A stretch of 64,000 nucleotides of DNA, taken from NCBI RefSeq assembly GCF_017315985.1, contig NZ_JAFLVR010000026.1, positions 18,012-82,011 on the forward strand. Reading direction: 5' to 3'. This document shows, in pieces, positions 25,454 through 33,169 of this stretch. The notes beneath the pieces are model-generated. The model was not told the origin of the DNA, searched no databases, and worked only from the letters and a program-made list of their open reading frames with translations. Both the position numbers and the translations under genes were made by a program. The stretch is from Candidatus Enterococcus murrayae (GTDB lineage Bacteria; Bacillota; Bacilli; Lactobacillales; Enterococcaceae). The stretch's first letter is position 1; every line of letters begins with the position of its first letter.

Positions 25454-26214
25454 GATGCCACTCTTTTCATAGATTGTTGAAAAATTTGTTGAATATTCTG
25501 TTGTTTGATGGCTAATTGATTGACGATAAATTCTTCGACGAAATGACAGGAAGCTTCGCTCATGATTTCAACAGGCGAACTGCATTGTGCAACTTTTCCT
25601 TCATCGAGTACTACGATTTTGTCAGACATCGTCAAGGCCTCTTCTGGATCGTGGGTAACGATTACGATAGTCAAATGCAGCTTCCGAGCAATCTCTTGAA
25701 TTTTTTCTTTGATTGACTCCTTGATTACTCCATCTAACGCACTCAGCGGTTCGTCTAACAAAAGCAGCTGCGGCTTCATCACTAAGGTCCGCCCAAGAGC
25801 CACCCGCTGTTTTTGCCCACCAGATAATTGATGGATCGGTTTTTCCAGATGTTTTTCCAAATTCAATAATTGGATCAGTTCATCTACTTCCGCTTTGGTC
25901 GAGCAGTCTTTTTTGTTGCGCAATCCGTAGGTCAAATTTTGATAGGCCGTTAAGTTAGGGAACAACGCATAATCTTGAAATACAATATTGAATGGTCGTT
26001 TTTCCATCAACGTATGTGTAATGTTGCTGTCGTTAAAGAAAATTTCTCCCTCACTAGGCTCTTCCAAGCCTAGTATCAAATTTAACAAGGTAGTCTTTCC
26101 AGAGCCGGATTGTCCAAGTATAGAAACGATCTCGCCAGATTCAATTTCTAAATTGATATTCTCTAGTACTGTCGTTTCTTGAAATTTTTTCGTGATGTTT
26201 TCGAGTTTTAACAC
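25450..26214 (-). CDS. 2-aminoethylphosphonate ABC transporter ATP-binding protein
   Basis: 254 residues with Walker A GQSGSGKTT, signature LSGGQKQR, Walker B LLLDEPLSALD and H-loop VTHDPEEA, i.e. a complete importer ATPase of the spermidine/iron/phosphonate class. Start is GTG 26214, preceded by AAGGAG at 8 bases. It is the first gene of the five-gene operon (ATPase, permease, binding protein, PhnW, PhnX). How the operon is induced is not clear from the sequence; no regulator gene is within it. Confidence 0.9.
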   Translation of the reverse strand: MLKLENITKKFQETTVLENINLEIESGEIVSILGQSGSGKTTLLNLILGLEEPSEGEIFFNDSNITHTLMEKRPFNIVFQDYALFPNLTAYQNLTYGLRNKKDCSTKAEVDELIQLLNLEKHLEKPIHQLSGGQKQRVALGRTLVMKPQLLLLDEPLSALDGVIKESIKEKIQEIARKLHLTIVIVTHDPEEALTMSDKIVVLDEGKVAQCSSPVEIMSEASCHFVEEFIVNQLAIKQQNIQQIFQQSMKRVAS

Positions 26215-26482
26215 ACTTATCTCTCCTTTTTTATGATAAGGAACATTGTTTCAGTCAGAAGCCTATTGCGCCAATTCCTACTAAAGCATGAAGGCACCAG
26301 CGCCTCGGCGCCCTTTGATAAGAAGTATACCGATGCAGTGTAAAGACACCATCAAGTTTGTGCAAAGATAAAATAAAGATTGTTATGTTTACGTAAAGAA
26401 TGTTAATTTTTGCACATGAAAACAGGAAAAAACCGCCAATTTTCTATAATCGTCGGCTTTAAAAAAGTGATGGCTCACATTC
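26215..26482. other. Intergenic region upstream of the phosphonate operon
   Basis: No gene seen. On the minus strand TATACT near 26325 could be a -10 element but has no good -35 at 17 bases, suggesting an activator. A GC-rich imperfect palindrome (GGCGCC with flanking GGCGC/GTGCC) lies around 26296-26316. Confidence 0.4.
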
Positions 26483-26512
26483 GTTGCGTCCGCAACTTTT
26501 TTACCTTATACT
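26483..26512 (+). promoter_or_regulatory. Promoter and operator of the second MarR/ABC operon
   Basis: TTGCGT (26484-26489), 17 bases, TATACT (26507-26512). The -35 lies within a palindrome GTTGCG-TC-CGCAAC (26483-26496), a likely site for the MarR protein encoded downstream. Confidence 0.65.
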
Positions 26513-26565
26513 ATTATATGCTTGTTAAATAAGGTAATTGCTGGTTTATCGGGAGGTATAGTTAA

Positions 26566-27003
26566 GTGGATTCTTTTGTTAAGATGATCAATCGTATCGC
26601 ACAGCTTTCGGCTTTATATCGAGAAAAAGAATTTAAAAAGCTGGGGTTAGGAGAAATGCATCATGCCTATATATTGAGCGTTTGTGCTGACCCGGGAATT
26701 TCACAGGAGCAGCTGGCCTGTAAAATCTTTATTAATAAAAGCAATGTTGCGCGGCAATTAGCACAGCTGGAGCAAAAAGGCTTTATCACTCGTCAAAGCG
26801 ATCAGAACGATGCGCGGCGGCTAAGAATTTTTCCAACAGAAAAATCCTTGGCGCTGGAGTCTGAAATCCGTTCAATTCTAGCAGCATGGAACCAAACATT
26901 ATTAGCAGAGATACCAGCGGAACAACAAAAAGCTGTGTTGGTTGGATTACGGGCAATGATGGAAAAAGCAGAAACAGAACTATGCAGTAAGGAGCAAAAA
27001 TGA
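26566..27003 (+). CDS. MarR-family regulator of the second ABC exporter
   Basis: 145 residues starting at GTG 26566, with GGGAGG 9 bases upstream. MarR winged helix at about 45-110 (ISQEQLACKIFINKSNVARQ, then the NDARRLRIF wing). Its stop overlaps the start of the first ABC gene by 4 bases. A palindrome over its -35 supports autorepression. Related in arrangement but not closely in sequence to the MarR gene at 8620. Confidence 0.87.
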   Translation: MDSFVKMINRIAQLSALYREKEFKKLGLGEMHHAYILSVCADPGISQEQLACKIFINKSNVARQLAQLEQKGFITRQSDQNDARRLRIFPTEKSLALESEIRSILAAWNQTLLAEIPAEQQKAVLVGLRAMMEKAETELCSKEQK

Positions 27004-28721
27004 AATTAATCATTAATTATTTGAAACCCTATCGTTCTCGTGTCACGTTAGGCGCTATTATTAAATTTTTAGGGACTATGATGGAGCTGGTTCTCCCATG
27101 GAATTTGGCTTATATATTGGATCATGTCATCCCGCAAAAAGATCCTAACAAAATTCTTTTTTGGGGCGGTGTAATGCTGGCCGCGTCGGCTTTTGCCTTA
27201 TGGGCAAACATCGTTGCCAATCGAATGGTGTCGCGGATCGCCAAGGACACGACGGAAAATATTCGCGGCGATTTATTCCATAAAATTACTTATTTAGATA
27301 CAACTCAGATTGAGGATATCGGTGTTTCCTCATTAGTTTCACGTGTAACATCTGACACCTACAATATTCATTTGACCTTAGGTGTCATGATGCGGATGGG
27401 GATTCGCGCACCAATTCTTTTAGTAGGCGGAATAGTGATTACTACCACCTTGGATCCGATTTTGACTCTAGTCCTAGTCGCAGTTATGCCGATTATCTTT
27501 GTGATGGTGACGCATATTTCGAAAAAGGGCGTGCCGCTTTTTGGCAAGCTGCAAAAGCAAGTGGATCAGCTTGTTTTGACCGTTCGAGAAAATGTGACCG
27601 GCTCACGTGTCATTAAAGCTCTGTCAAAGGAAGCCTTTGAACGTCAACGTTTTGAACATGTAAACCAATCCTTAGTGAATGCCGAAACAACAGCCAATGT
27701 AACGCTGGCTGCCTCTCCTGCTCTTTTGGATCTATTTTTAAATTTAGGTTTGACCTTAGTCATTGTAGTCAGTGCCTATCGAGTGAATGACGGCTTGACA
27801 CAACCAGGAGTTATTGTAGCCTTCCTTACCTATTTCACAATTATTTTGAATGCGATGCTTTCGATCACGCGAATTTTCGTCCTATACTCTCGCGGTCTAG
27901 CTTCCGCCAATCGGATTAATGAGGTTTTACGCAAAAAGGCTTCGTTAGTTCCTGGAACGTTAGATCAAAGAAAGCCCGCTTCTACTAAATTAGTTTTCGA
28001 TCATGTGACGTTCACCTATCCTGATGGCGGTCCGGCAATTGAAAAGATCAGTTTCAGCGTTGATCCTGGGGAAACTTTAGGGATCATGGGAGCTACCGGC
28101 AGTGGAAAAACCACGATTGCTAGCCTGATTTTACGGTTATATGATCGGACCTCTGGACAGATTTTACTTGATGGACAAGAAATCAAGCATTACTCACTGG
28201 ATGCTTTGCATCAAAAAATCGGGGCCGTACTGCAAAAGGATCTTCTTTTTGCCGATACCATTCGGGAGAATATTCTATTTGGCCGAACGTTTTCAGAAGA
28301 CCAAATCCAGCAAGCAATCGATGATGCGCAGGCTCGTGAATTCATCGATAAACTAGCAGAAGGCTTGGACTATCGCCTGGAAGCCAAGGGTCAAAACCTC
28401 AGCGGCGGGCAAAAACAGCGGATACTTTTAGCTCGTGCCTTGATTGGCCAACCGGATTTGCTTATCCTAGATGACTCCTCTAGTGCGTTGGATTATCATA
28501 CCGATGCAAACTTGCGAAAAGCCTTGCGGATGCATTTCACTGAGACAACGAAAATATTGATTGCGCAACGAGTCAGCTCGGTTCAACATGCTGATAAAAT
28601 TTTGCTATTAGACAAGGGGAAAATGATTGGCTACGGTACTCATGAGGAATTATTAGCCGCCAATCCAACCTATCAAGAAATTTATCAAGGACAGACTGGA
28701 GGGCAAACCATTGAAGAATAA
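27000..28721 (+). CDS. ABC exporter half-transporter, degenerate-site subunit
   Basis: 573 residues: six membrane helices (about 15-310) and an ATPase domain with Walker A GATGSGKTT, canonical signature LSGGQKQR, but Walker B LILDDSSSALD with Asp for the catalytic Glu and AQRVSS for the H-loop. Same asymmetric pattern as the 588-residue protein at 6743. It forms a heterodimer with the next gene product. Confidence 0.9.
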   Translation: MKLIINYLKPYRSRVTLGAIIKFLGTMMELVLPWNLAYILDHVIPQKDPNKILFWGGVMLAASAFALWANIVANRMVSRIAKDTTENIRGDLFHKITYLDTTQIEDIGVSSLVSRVTSDTYNIHLTLGVMMRMGIRAPILLVGGIVITTTLDPILTLVLVAVMPIIFVMVTHISKKGVPLFGKLQKQVDQLVLTVRENVTGSRVIKALSKEAFERQRFEHVNQSLVNAETTANVTLAASPALLDLFLNLGLTLVIVVSAYRVNDGLTQPGVIVAFLTYFTIILNAMLSITRIFVLYSRGLASANRINEVLRKKASLVPGTLDQRKPASTKLVFDHVTFTYPDGGPAIEKISFSVDPGETLGIMGATGSGKTTIASLILRLYDRTSGQILLDGQEIKHYSLDALHQKIGAVLQKDLLFADTIRENILFGRTFSEDQIQQAIDDAQAREFIDKLAEGLDYRLEAKGQNLSGGQKQRILLARALIGQPDLLILDDSSSALDYHTDANLRKALRMHFTETTKILIAQRVSSVQHADKILLLDKGKMIGYGTHEELLAANPTYQEIYQGQTGGQTIEE

Positions 28722-30462
28722 GGACTCACGCAAGGGTACGCTGCTCCGGCTATGGGGATATTTGTATCAATTCAAATGGCTGTTACTGCTGGCGGTACTA
28801 TTGACCATTGCCAGTAATCTGTTTGCTTTAGTTGGACCGCTTCTATCTGGTTACGCGATCGATGCGATCCAAATCGGCAAAGGCAATGTGGCGTTCCAAA
28901 AGGTTTTCTTCTATTGCAGCTTGATGGTCGGCTTCTATTTAGCTTCAGCGATTTTAAGCTATACTATCAGCCGGCTAATGATCTATTTAAGTCAAAAAAT
29001 TGCTTTTCGTTTACGGAAAGACCTTTTCGATAAAATCGTTTCACTGCCTGTCGGCTATTTTGATCAGCACCAAACCGGCGATATCGTCAGCCGTATGAGC
29101 TATGATATCGATACGATCAATACTTCGTTGGCAAGCGATTCGGTCCAAGTACTGAGCAGCCTAGTGACCATTATCGGCTCCTTTGTAATGATGGTAGTGA
29201 TCTCGCCATTAATGGTGACGATCTTCTTAGTCACCGTACCCGCTTCGCTTTTATTGACACGCTTTTTAACGAATAAGTTTCAGCCCCTATTCCGGAAGCG
29301 TTCTGCTAAGCTGGGGGAATTAAATGGTTTAACAGAGGAACTTTTGTCTGGTGAACAAACGACCAAAGTCTATCATCAGGAGGAAACGATGATTTCTCGC
29401 TTTGGAAAGAAAAACGAAGAGGCTATGACTGCATATTATAATGCGGAATACTACGGTAGTATGACGGGGCCTTCCGTGAACTTCATCAACAATGTTTCAC
29501 TGTCATTGATCAGTGTTTTAGGCGCCTTTCTATTTTTATTTGGTCAATTAACCTTAGGTAAGCTTTCTTCTTTTGTGCTGTATTCACGAAAATTTTCAGG
29601 CCCGATCAATGAGCTGGCAAATATTTTCAGTGATCTGCAATCCTCTATTGCTGCTGCTGAGCGTGTCTTCAAGCTATTGGATGAACGTCCCGAGGTTCAA
29701 GACGTACCAAATGCCCACGTCTTTGAAAAGGCCCGCGGAGATATTCGTTTTGACCATGTTTCCTTCAGCTATCAAAAAGAACAGCCGGTCATCAAGGACC
29801 TCTCTTTTGATATCTCTGCCAGCAGCGTCGTGGCCATCGTTGGTCCGACTGGAGCAGGAAAAACAACCATCGTTAATCTATTGATGCGCTTTTACGATCC
29901 TGATAGCGGCACGATCTATTTAGATGGACAAAATATCAAAAACGCGACCCGAGCCAGTTTGCGAAAACAATATGCGATGGTTTTGCAGGATACTTGGCTC
30001 TTTACGGGGACAATCTTTGAGAATTTGACCTATGGGAATGAAGACGCCACTTTAGAAGATGTGATTCGAGCAACCAAAGCGGCTCATATCCATGATTTCA
30101 TCGCACAATTGCCAAAAGGCTACGACACGGTGATGACCGAGGATGGCTTAGCGATCTCGCAGGGACAAAAACAATTATTGACGATCGCCCGGGCGATGCT
30201 GCTTAATGCCGAATTATTGATCCTTGATGAAGCAACATCTAATGTGGATACGCAAACTGAATGGCATATCCAAGAAGCCATGGGGCAATTAATGACCAAT
30301 AAAACTTCCTTTATTATTGCCCACCGGCTTTCAACGATCCGTGAAGCTGACCTGATCTTAGTGGTTAACGACGGAAATATTGTTGAACAAGGAACTCACG
30401 AGGAATTATTGGCTCAACATGGGCGTTATTACCAGCTGCATCAAGCACAATTCGAAAATTAA
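28711..30462 (+). CDS. ABC exporter half-transporter, canonical-site subunit
   Basis: 583 residues starting at TTG 28711, with GGAGG 8 bases upstream and inside the previous gene (11-base overlap). ATPase motifs: Walker A GPTGAGKTT, Walker B LILDEATSNVD with catalytic Glu, H-loop AHRLST, but degenerate signature ISQGQ. Together with the 573-residue subunit it gives one canonical and one degenerate ATP site, as in LmrCD/EfrCD-like multidrug exporters. Confidence 0.9.
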   Translation: MKNKDSRKGTLLRLWGYLYQFKWLLLLAVLLTIASNLFALVGPLLSGYAIDAIQIGKGNVAFQKVFFYCSLMVGFYLASAILSYTISRLMIYLSQKIAFRLRKDLFDKIVSLPVGYFDQHQTGDIVSRMSYDIDTINTSLASDSVQVLSSLVTIIGSFVMMVVISPLMVTIFLVTVPASLLLTRFLTNKFQPLFRKRSAKLGELNGLTEELLSGEQTTKVYHQEETMISRFGKKNEEAMTAYYNAEYYGSMTGPSVNFINNVSLSLISVLGAFLFLFGQLTLGKLSSFVLYSRKFSGPINELANIFSDLQSSIAAAERVFKLLDERPEVQDVPNAHVFEKARGDIRFDHVSFSYQKEQPVIKDLSFDISASSVVAIVGPTGAGKTTIVNLLMRFYDPDSGTIYLDGQNIKNATRASLRKQYAMVLQDTWLFTGTIFENLTYGNEDATLEDVIRATKAAHIHDFIAQLPKGYDTVMTEDGLAISQGQKQLLTIARAMLLNAELLILDEATSNVDTQTEWHIQEAMGQLMTNKTSFIIAHRLSTIREADLILVVNDGNIVEQGTHEELLAQHGRYYQLHQAQFEN

Positions 30463-30506
30463 AAACCCAGAGTATCCACGATGCCTTTCGTAGATACTCT
30501 GGGTTT
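30463..30506. terminator. Bidirectional intrinsic terminator
   Basis: Perfect 14-bp stem AAACCCAGAGTATC / GATACTCTGGGTTT with a 16-base loop between the convergent ABC and hydrolase genes. Confidence 0.85.
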
Positions 30507-31683
30507 ATTTTGTCTTTTCTGCAATCTGCCGAACTACTTCAACAAAGCGTTCCCTCTCATTGATCCAAGGACTATGACCTGAATGCTCAAACCAAATAAT
30601 TTCCTTTGCGGGAGCCTCTAATTGGTCATAATAATCCTCAGCTAAATCCACTGGCGCATTCATATCATGCCTGCCTAATAAGAAATAAACAGGAACCTCT
30701 AATTTCAAGTACCCCTTTCGCAGATCGATCCCATAAAGCTGCGGATAAACTTGATTGAAGGTTTGCAAGATCCCTCGGAGATAATTGACTTTATCCAGCA
30801 AGCCGTACTCTTTTGCTGAAAGATCACGGATTGTTTGAAAACCAGCATTCTGAATCTCAGGATTTCGCGCCATGATTTGATTCAGATAATTTAGATAAAC
30901 GGCACTTTGAGTAGTTACTGAACGGCCATAATAGGGCGGCTCACCATTTTTCCGTAAAGTATCTACTACCTTCTGATCCCCATTTTTTTTTGCCAGTTTC
31001 AGCGCTAAGGCATAATCGATCTTTTCTGTTTCTTCAAAAGCAACCATTTGCCCAGTCCCCATAAATGCATGATACAAATCCGGACGCTCCTTTGCCATGA
31101 AAATCCCTAACGCGCTTCCCCAAGACTCTCCCACTAGATAAAGCTTTTCCTGCTTAAATTCTTTCAGCAATGAACGAACCAACGACGTCCCATCCTTCAC
31201 ATAGATTTCAGGAGTTAGTTGCTTTCTCGAAATCGCTGAAAAAGATTTTCCTGAGCCTGGCTGCTCCCAATTGACGACGACAAAATCCTTCTCCAGCTTC
31301 GCAAGCTCAAATCGTGTTGCTGCTAATTGAGAACCACCGGGACCACCCGCTAAAAAGAGCAGCAGCGGTTTATTTCGATTTTCCCCACGAATGCTGATCC
31401 ATTCCTTACGGCCATTCAACTGAACGGCCCTCAGCTCTGCTATACTATTTTCTCCAGCAATTTTTGGTGTCCCTGCGGTTAGCTGAGTCGCGACTATTAG
31501 AATTATTCCTAAAGTAATGACCACCAGCATTCCCAAAACTCCTTTTTTGATTCCCTTCGTCAGAAAGGCCGTCTTCTGTCCCCGTAAACGCTTAAAAAGA
31601 AAAACGAAGAATTTAATCAGCAATACCAAACTGCACAAAGCAAGTACCAATAGAATGAAAATAAATACACCTACTACCAACAA
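30505..31683 (-). CDS. Alpha/beta hydrolase (proline iminopeptidase-like) with N-terminal TM anchor
   Basis: About 392 residues from TTG 31683, which has AGGAGG 7 bases upstream; the longer frame to 31794 runs through its own promoter and operator. One strong TM segment at the N terminus is followed by a possible second, then an alpha/beta-hydrolase fold: oxyanion-loop FLAGGPGGSQ, nucleophile elbow GESWGS, and the terminal EHSGHSPW with the catalytic His. HGGPG-like and GxSWGS motifs point to the S33 proline iminopeptidase group. Substrate unknown. It is divergent from, and probably repressed by, the TetR protein. Confidence 0.83.
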   Translation of the reverse strand: MLVVGVFIFILLVLALCSLVLLIKFFVFLFKRLRGQKTAFLTKGIKKGVLGMLVVITLGIILIVATQLTAGTPKIAGENSIAELRAVQLNGRKEWISIRGENRNKPLLLFLAGGPGGSQLAATRFELAKLEKDFVVVNWEQPGSGKSFSAISRKQLTPEIYVKDGTSLVRSLLKEFKQEKLYLVGESWGSALGIFMAKERPDLYHAFMGTGQMVAFEETEKIDYALALKLAKKNGDQKVVDTLRKNGEPPYYGRSVTTQSAVYLNYLNQIMARNPEIQNAGFQTIRDLSAKEYGLLDKVNYLRGILQTFNQVYPQLYGIDLRKGYLKLEVPVYFLLGRHDMNAPVDLAEDYYDQLEAPAKEIIWFEHSGHSPWINERERFVEVVRQIAEKTK

Positions 31684-31700
31684 AACAAGCCCTCCTTTTT

Positions 31701-31751
31701 TTGACCACCGTTCAACAACTTCATCATAACAAGTTTTTGAACGATGGTCAA
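31701..31751. promoter_or_regulatory. Twin TetR operators in the divergent hydrolase/TetR promoter region
   Basis: TTGACCACCGTTCAA (31701-31715) and TTGAACGATGGTCAA (31737-31751) are reverse complements at 14 of 15 positions. The hydrolase promoter on the minus strand, TTGACC (31751-31746), 17 bases, TATGAT (31728-31723), overlaps one copy and starts transcription in the other. Confidence 0.8.
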
Positions 31752-31758
31752 CTTGTTG

Positions 31759-31767
31759 TGGTATACT
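31759..31767 (+). promoter_or_regulatory. Extended -10 promoter of the TetR gene
   Basis: TGGTATACT, an extended -10 element, 20 bases before the TetR start codon; the -35 region falls in the operator at 31737-31751. Confidence 0.6.
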
Positions 31768-31786
31768 AATTTCGGAGGTTGATACA

Positions 31787-32401
31787 ATGAGCAAACGAGA
31801 TTTGATATTGGATGCCCTGCAGGAACTGCTCTATGAGGGAACAGCCGGCACCGCTTCCGTTCAAGATATTGCAAGTAAAGCCAAAATCGCAAAGGGCGGG
31901 CTTTATTACTACTTTAAAAGCAAAGAAGAAGTACTAGATGCTTTGGTGGAACGTCAGTATAACTACGTCATTGAAACTTGTCGAACAAAACTAGCTGCTG
32001 TCGACGCACCTGCTTTGGAAAAAATAAAATTATTACTCTTTTTTTATCGCTCTACCGCAGTAGATCGTGCACTGGACAGTGCTTTGCATGAGCCCCAAAA
32101 TGCCGCGATTCATCAGAAATCCAATGCTTTTATCATGCAAAAGCTGGCACCTATCGTCAGTGGAATTTTACAGCAAGGTGTTGAAGAAAAGACCTTTGTC
32201 TGTGCACATACGGAACAAACAGCAGAACTATTGCTTTCGCCGATTATCTTTTTACTTGATCCCGGTTTATTTACCTGGACCGAGCAGGAAGTCCAGTTGA
32301 AGCTGAAAGCATTAGCCAAAATGCTGGAATCCAGTCTTCAAGCGCCTCCAGGATCCTTCACTTTTCTTTACGAAAACTGGACAACGCAAAGCCTAAAATA
32401 A
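31787..32401 (+). CDS. TetR/AcrR-family regulator
   Basis: 204 residues, GGAGG 8 bases before the ATG. N-terminal helix-turn-helix (TASVQDIASKAKIAKGGLYY) followed by YFKSKEEVLDAL, a canonical TetR domain; the C-terminal helical domain presumably binds a ligand. It diverges from the hydrolase gene with two operator copies between, so it probably represses both genes. The ligand may be the hydrolase substrate or product. Confidence 0.9.
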   Translation: MSKRDLILDALQELLYEGTAGTASVQDIASKAKIAKGGLYYYFKSKEEVLDALVERQYNYVIETCRTKLAAVDAPALEKIKLLLFFYRSTAVDRALDSALHEPQNAAIHQKSNAFIMQKLAPIVSGILQQGVEEKTFVCAHTEQTAELLLSPIIFLLDPGLFTWTEQEVQLKLKALAKMLESSLQAPPGSFTFLYENWTTQSLK

Positions 32402-32439
32402 AAAAGTTAGTTGAAGGCTGCGGCCCTCAACTAACTTTT
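32402..32439. terminator. Bidirectional intrinsic terminator
   Basis: AAAAGTTAGTTGA pairs perfectly with TCAACTAACTTTT, between convergent TetR and VOC genes. Confidence 0.85.
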
Positions 32440-32905
32440 AGCTATTCAGCATATTCTCTACCATTTCTTTGCCAAGAAATGTCTTTTCTCCTAACTCCTC
32501 CACGGTCATTCCATCTGCGGCAAGTCTCTTCACCATGACTGTCAGATCTTCGCCGACTTGAATCACATGCTTGTCTGGATCGTAAAAACAGGCTACCTTT
32601 TGTCCCCAAGGCATCGTTGCGACGTCTCGCAAAAAGTCTAAGTCCTCATTCTTAATTCGCTCGATGAAGCCATCAAAATCCTTCGTCTCAAAATAAAATT
32701 CAACCGTATTGTTCTGATAGTTAAAGCTTTCCTTGCTGCAACCAGTAAATTGTATCCATGATTCCTCTGTTTGCAACGATAGACCACCATTAAATGTCAC
32801 ATTCTCACCAAAATCAGAAATGATATCTACTTCTAAAATTTTTCGATAGAACGCTTTTGACCGCTCCATATCTTTTACCACCAGCATTGGTCCTTGATAG
32901 TCCAT
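32438..32905 (-). CDS. VOC-superfamily (glyoxalase/bleomycin-resistance-like) protein
   Basis: 155 residues from ATG 32905, preceded by AGGAGGAG. A VOC fold with paired beta-alpha-beta-beta-beta units: MLVVKDMERSKAFYRKIL at the N terminus and the later HVIQVGEDL strand. The metal ligands of glyoxalase I are not clearly all present, so the activity is open. The C-terminal tail (ADGMTVEELGEKTFLGKEMV) is an added helical segment. A cre-like site lies between its ribosome site and promoter region. Confidence 0.78.
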   Translation of the reverse strand: MDYQGPMLVVKDMERSKAFYRKILEVDIISDFGENVTFNGGLSLQTEESWIQFTGCSKESFNYQNNTVEFYFETKDFDGFIERIKNEDLDFLRDVATMPWGQKVACFYDPDKHVIQVGEDLTVMVKRLAADGMTVEELGEKTFLGKEMVENMLNS

Positions 32906-32919
32906 TAAACTCCTCCTTT

Positions 32920-32933
32920 TTAAAGCGTTTACA
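32920..32933. promoter_or_regulatory. Candidate cre (CcpA) site upstream of the VOC gene
   Basis: Minus strand TGTAAACGCTTTAA matches the Firmicute cre consensus TGWAANCGNTNWCA at all but one fixed position. It lies 15 bases upstream of the start codon, a repressing position. Confidence 0.5.
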
Positions 32934-33043
32934 TCATTGTTTACTATATCACAAAAAAGTTGCTTCATGCTTGCTAAATTTCATATAGATGTTTCTTATC
33001 CGATAACTGACCTATGTCTAGTAAATTCATCTCATTTTACTCA

Positions 33044-33075
33044 AAAAAACTGGAATCACTCGACCCCAGTTTTTT
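33044..33075 (-). terminator. Intrinsic terminator of the LemA/TPM operon
   Basis: AAAAAACTGG pairs with CCAGTTTTTT around a 12-base loop, about 95 bases beyond the TPM gene stop on the minus strand. Confidence 0.65.
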
Positions 33076-33169
33076 CAAAATTATTTTGCTTCTATATAAG
33101 TAAGCTTTTTGCCCGTCATTTCTTCATAATCATTGACCATGATCTCCCAGGCTTTCGCAATTATCTAAA

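Noticed and set aside
26340..26420. Pho-box-like TTAACA and TTTACG repeats upstream of the phosphonate operon
   Set aside because: The spacing does not fit a regular PhoP direct repeat; AT-rich chance is likely.
31684..31794. N-terminal extension of the hydrolase reading frame up to 31794
   Set aside because: It runs through the hydrolase promoter and both TetR operators and has no ribosome site; AGGAGG with TTG 31683 is convincing.
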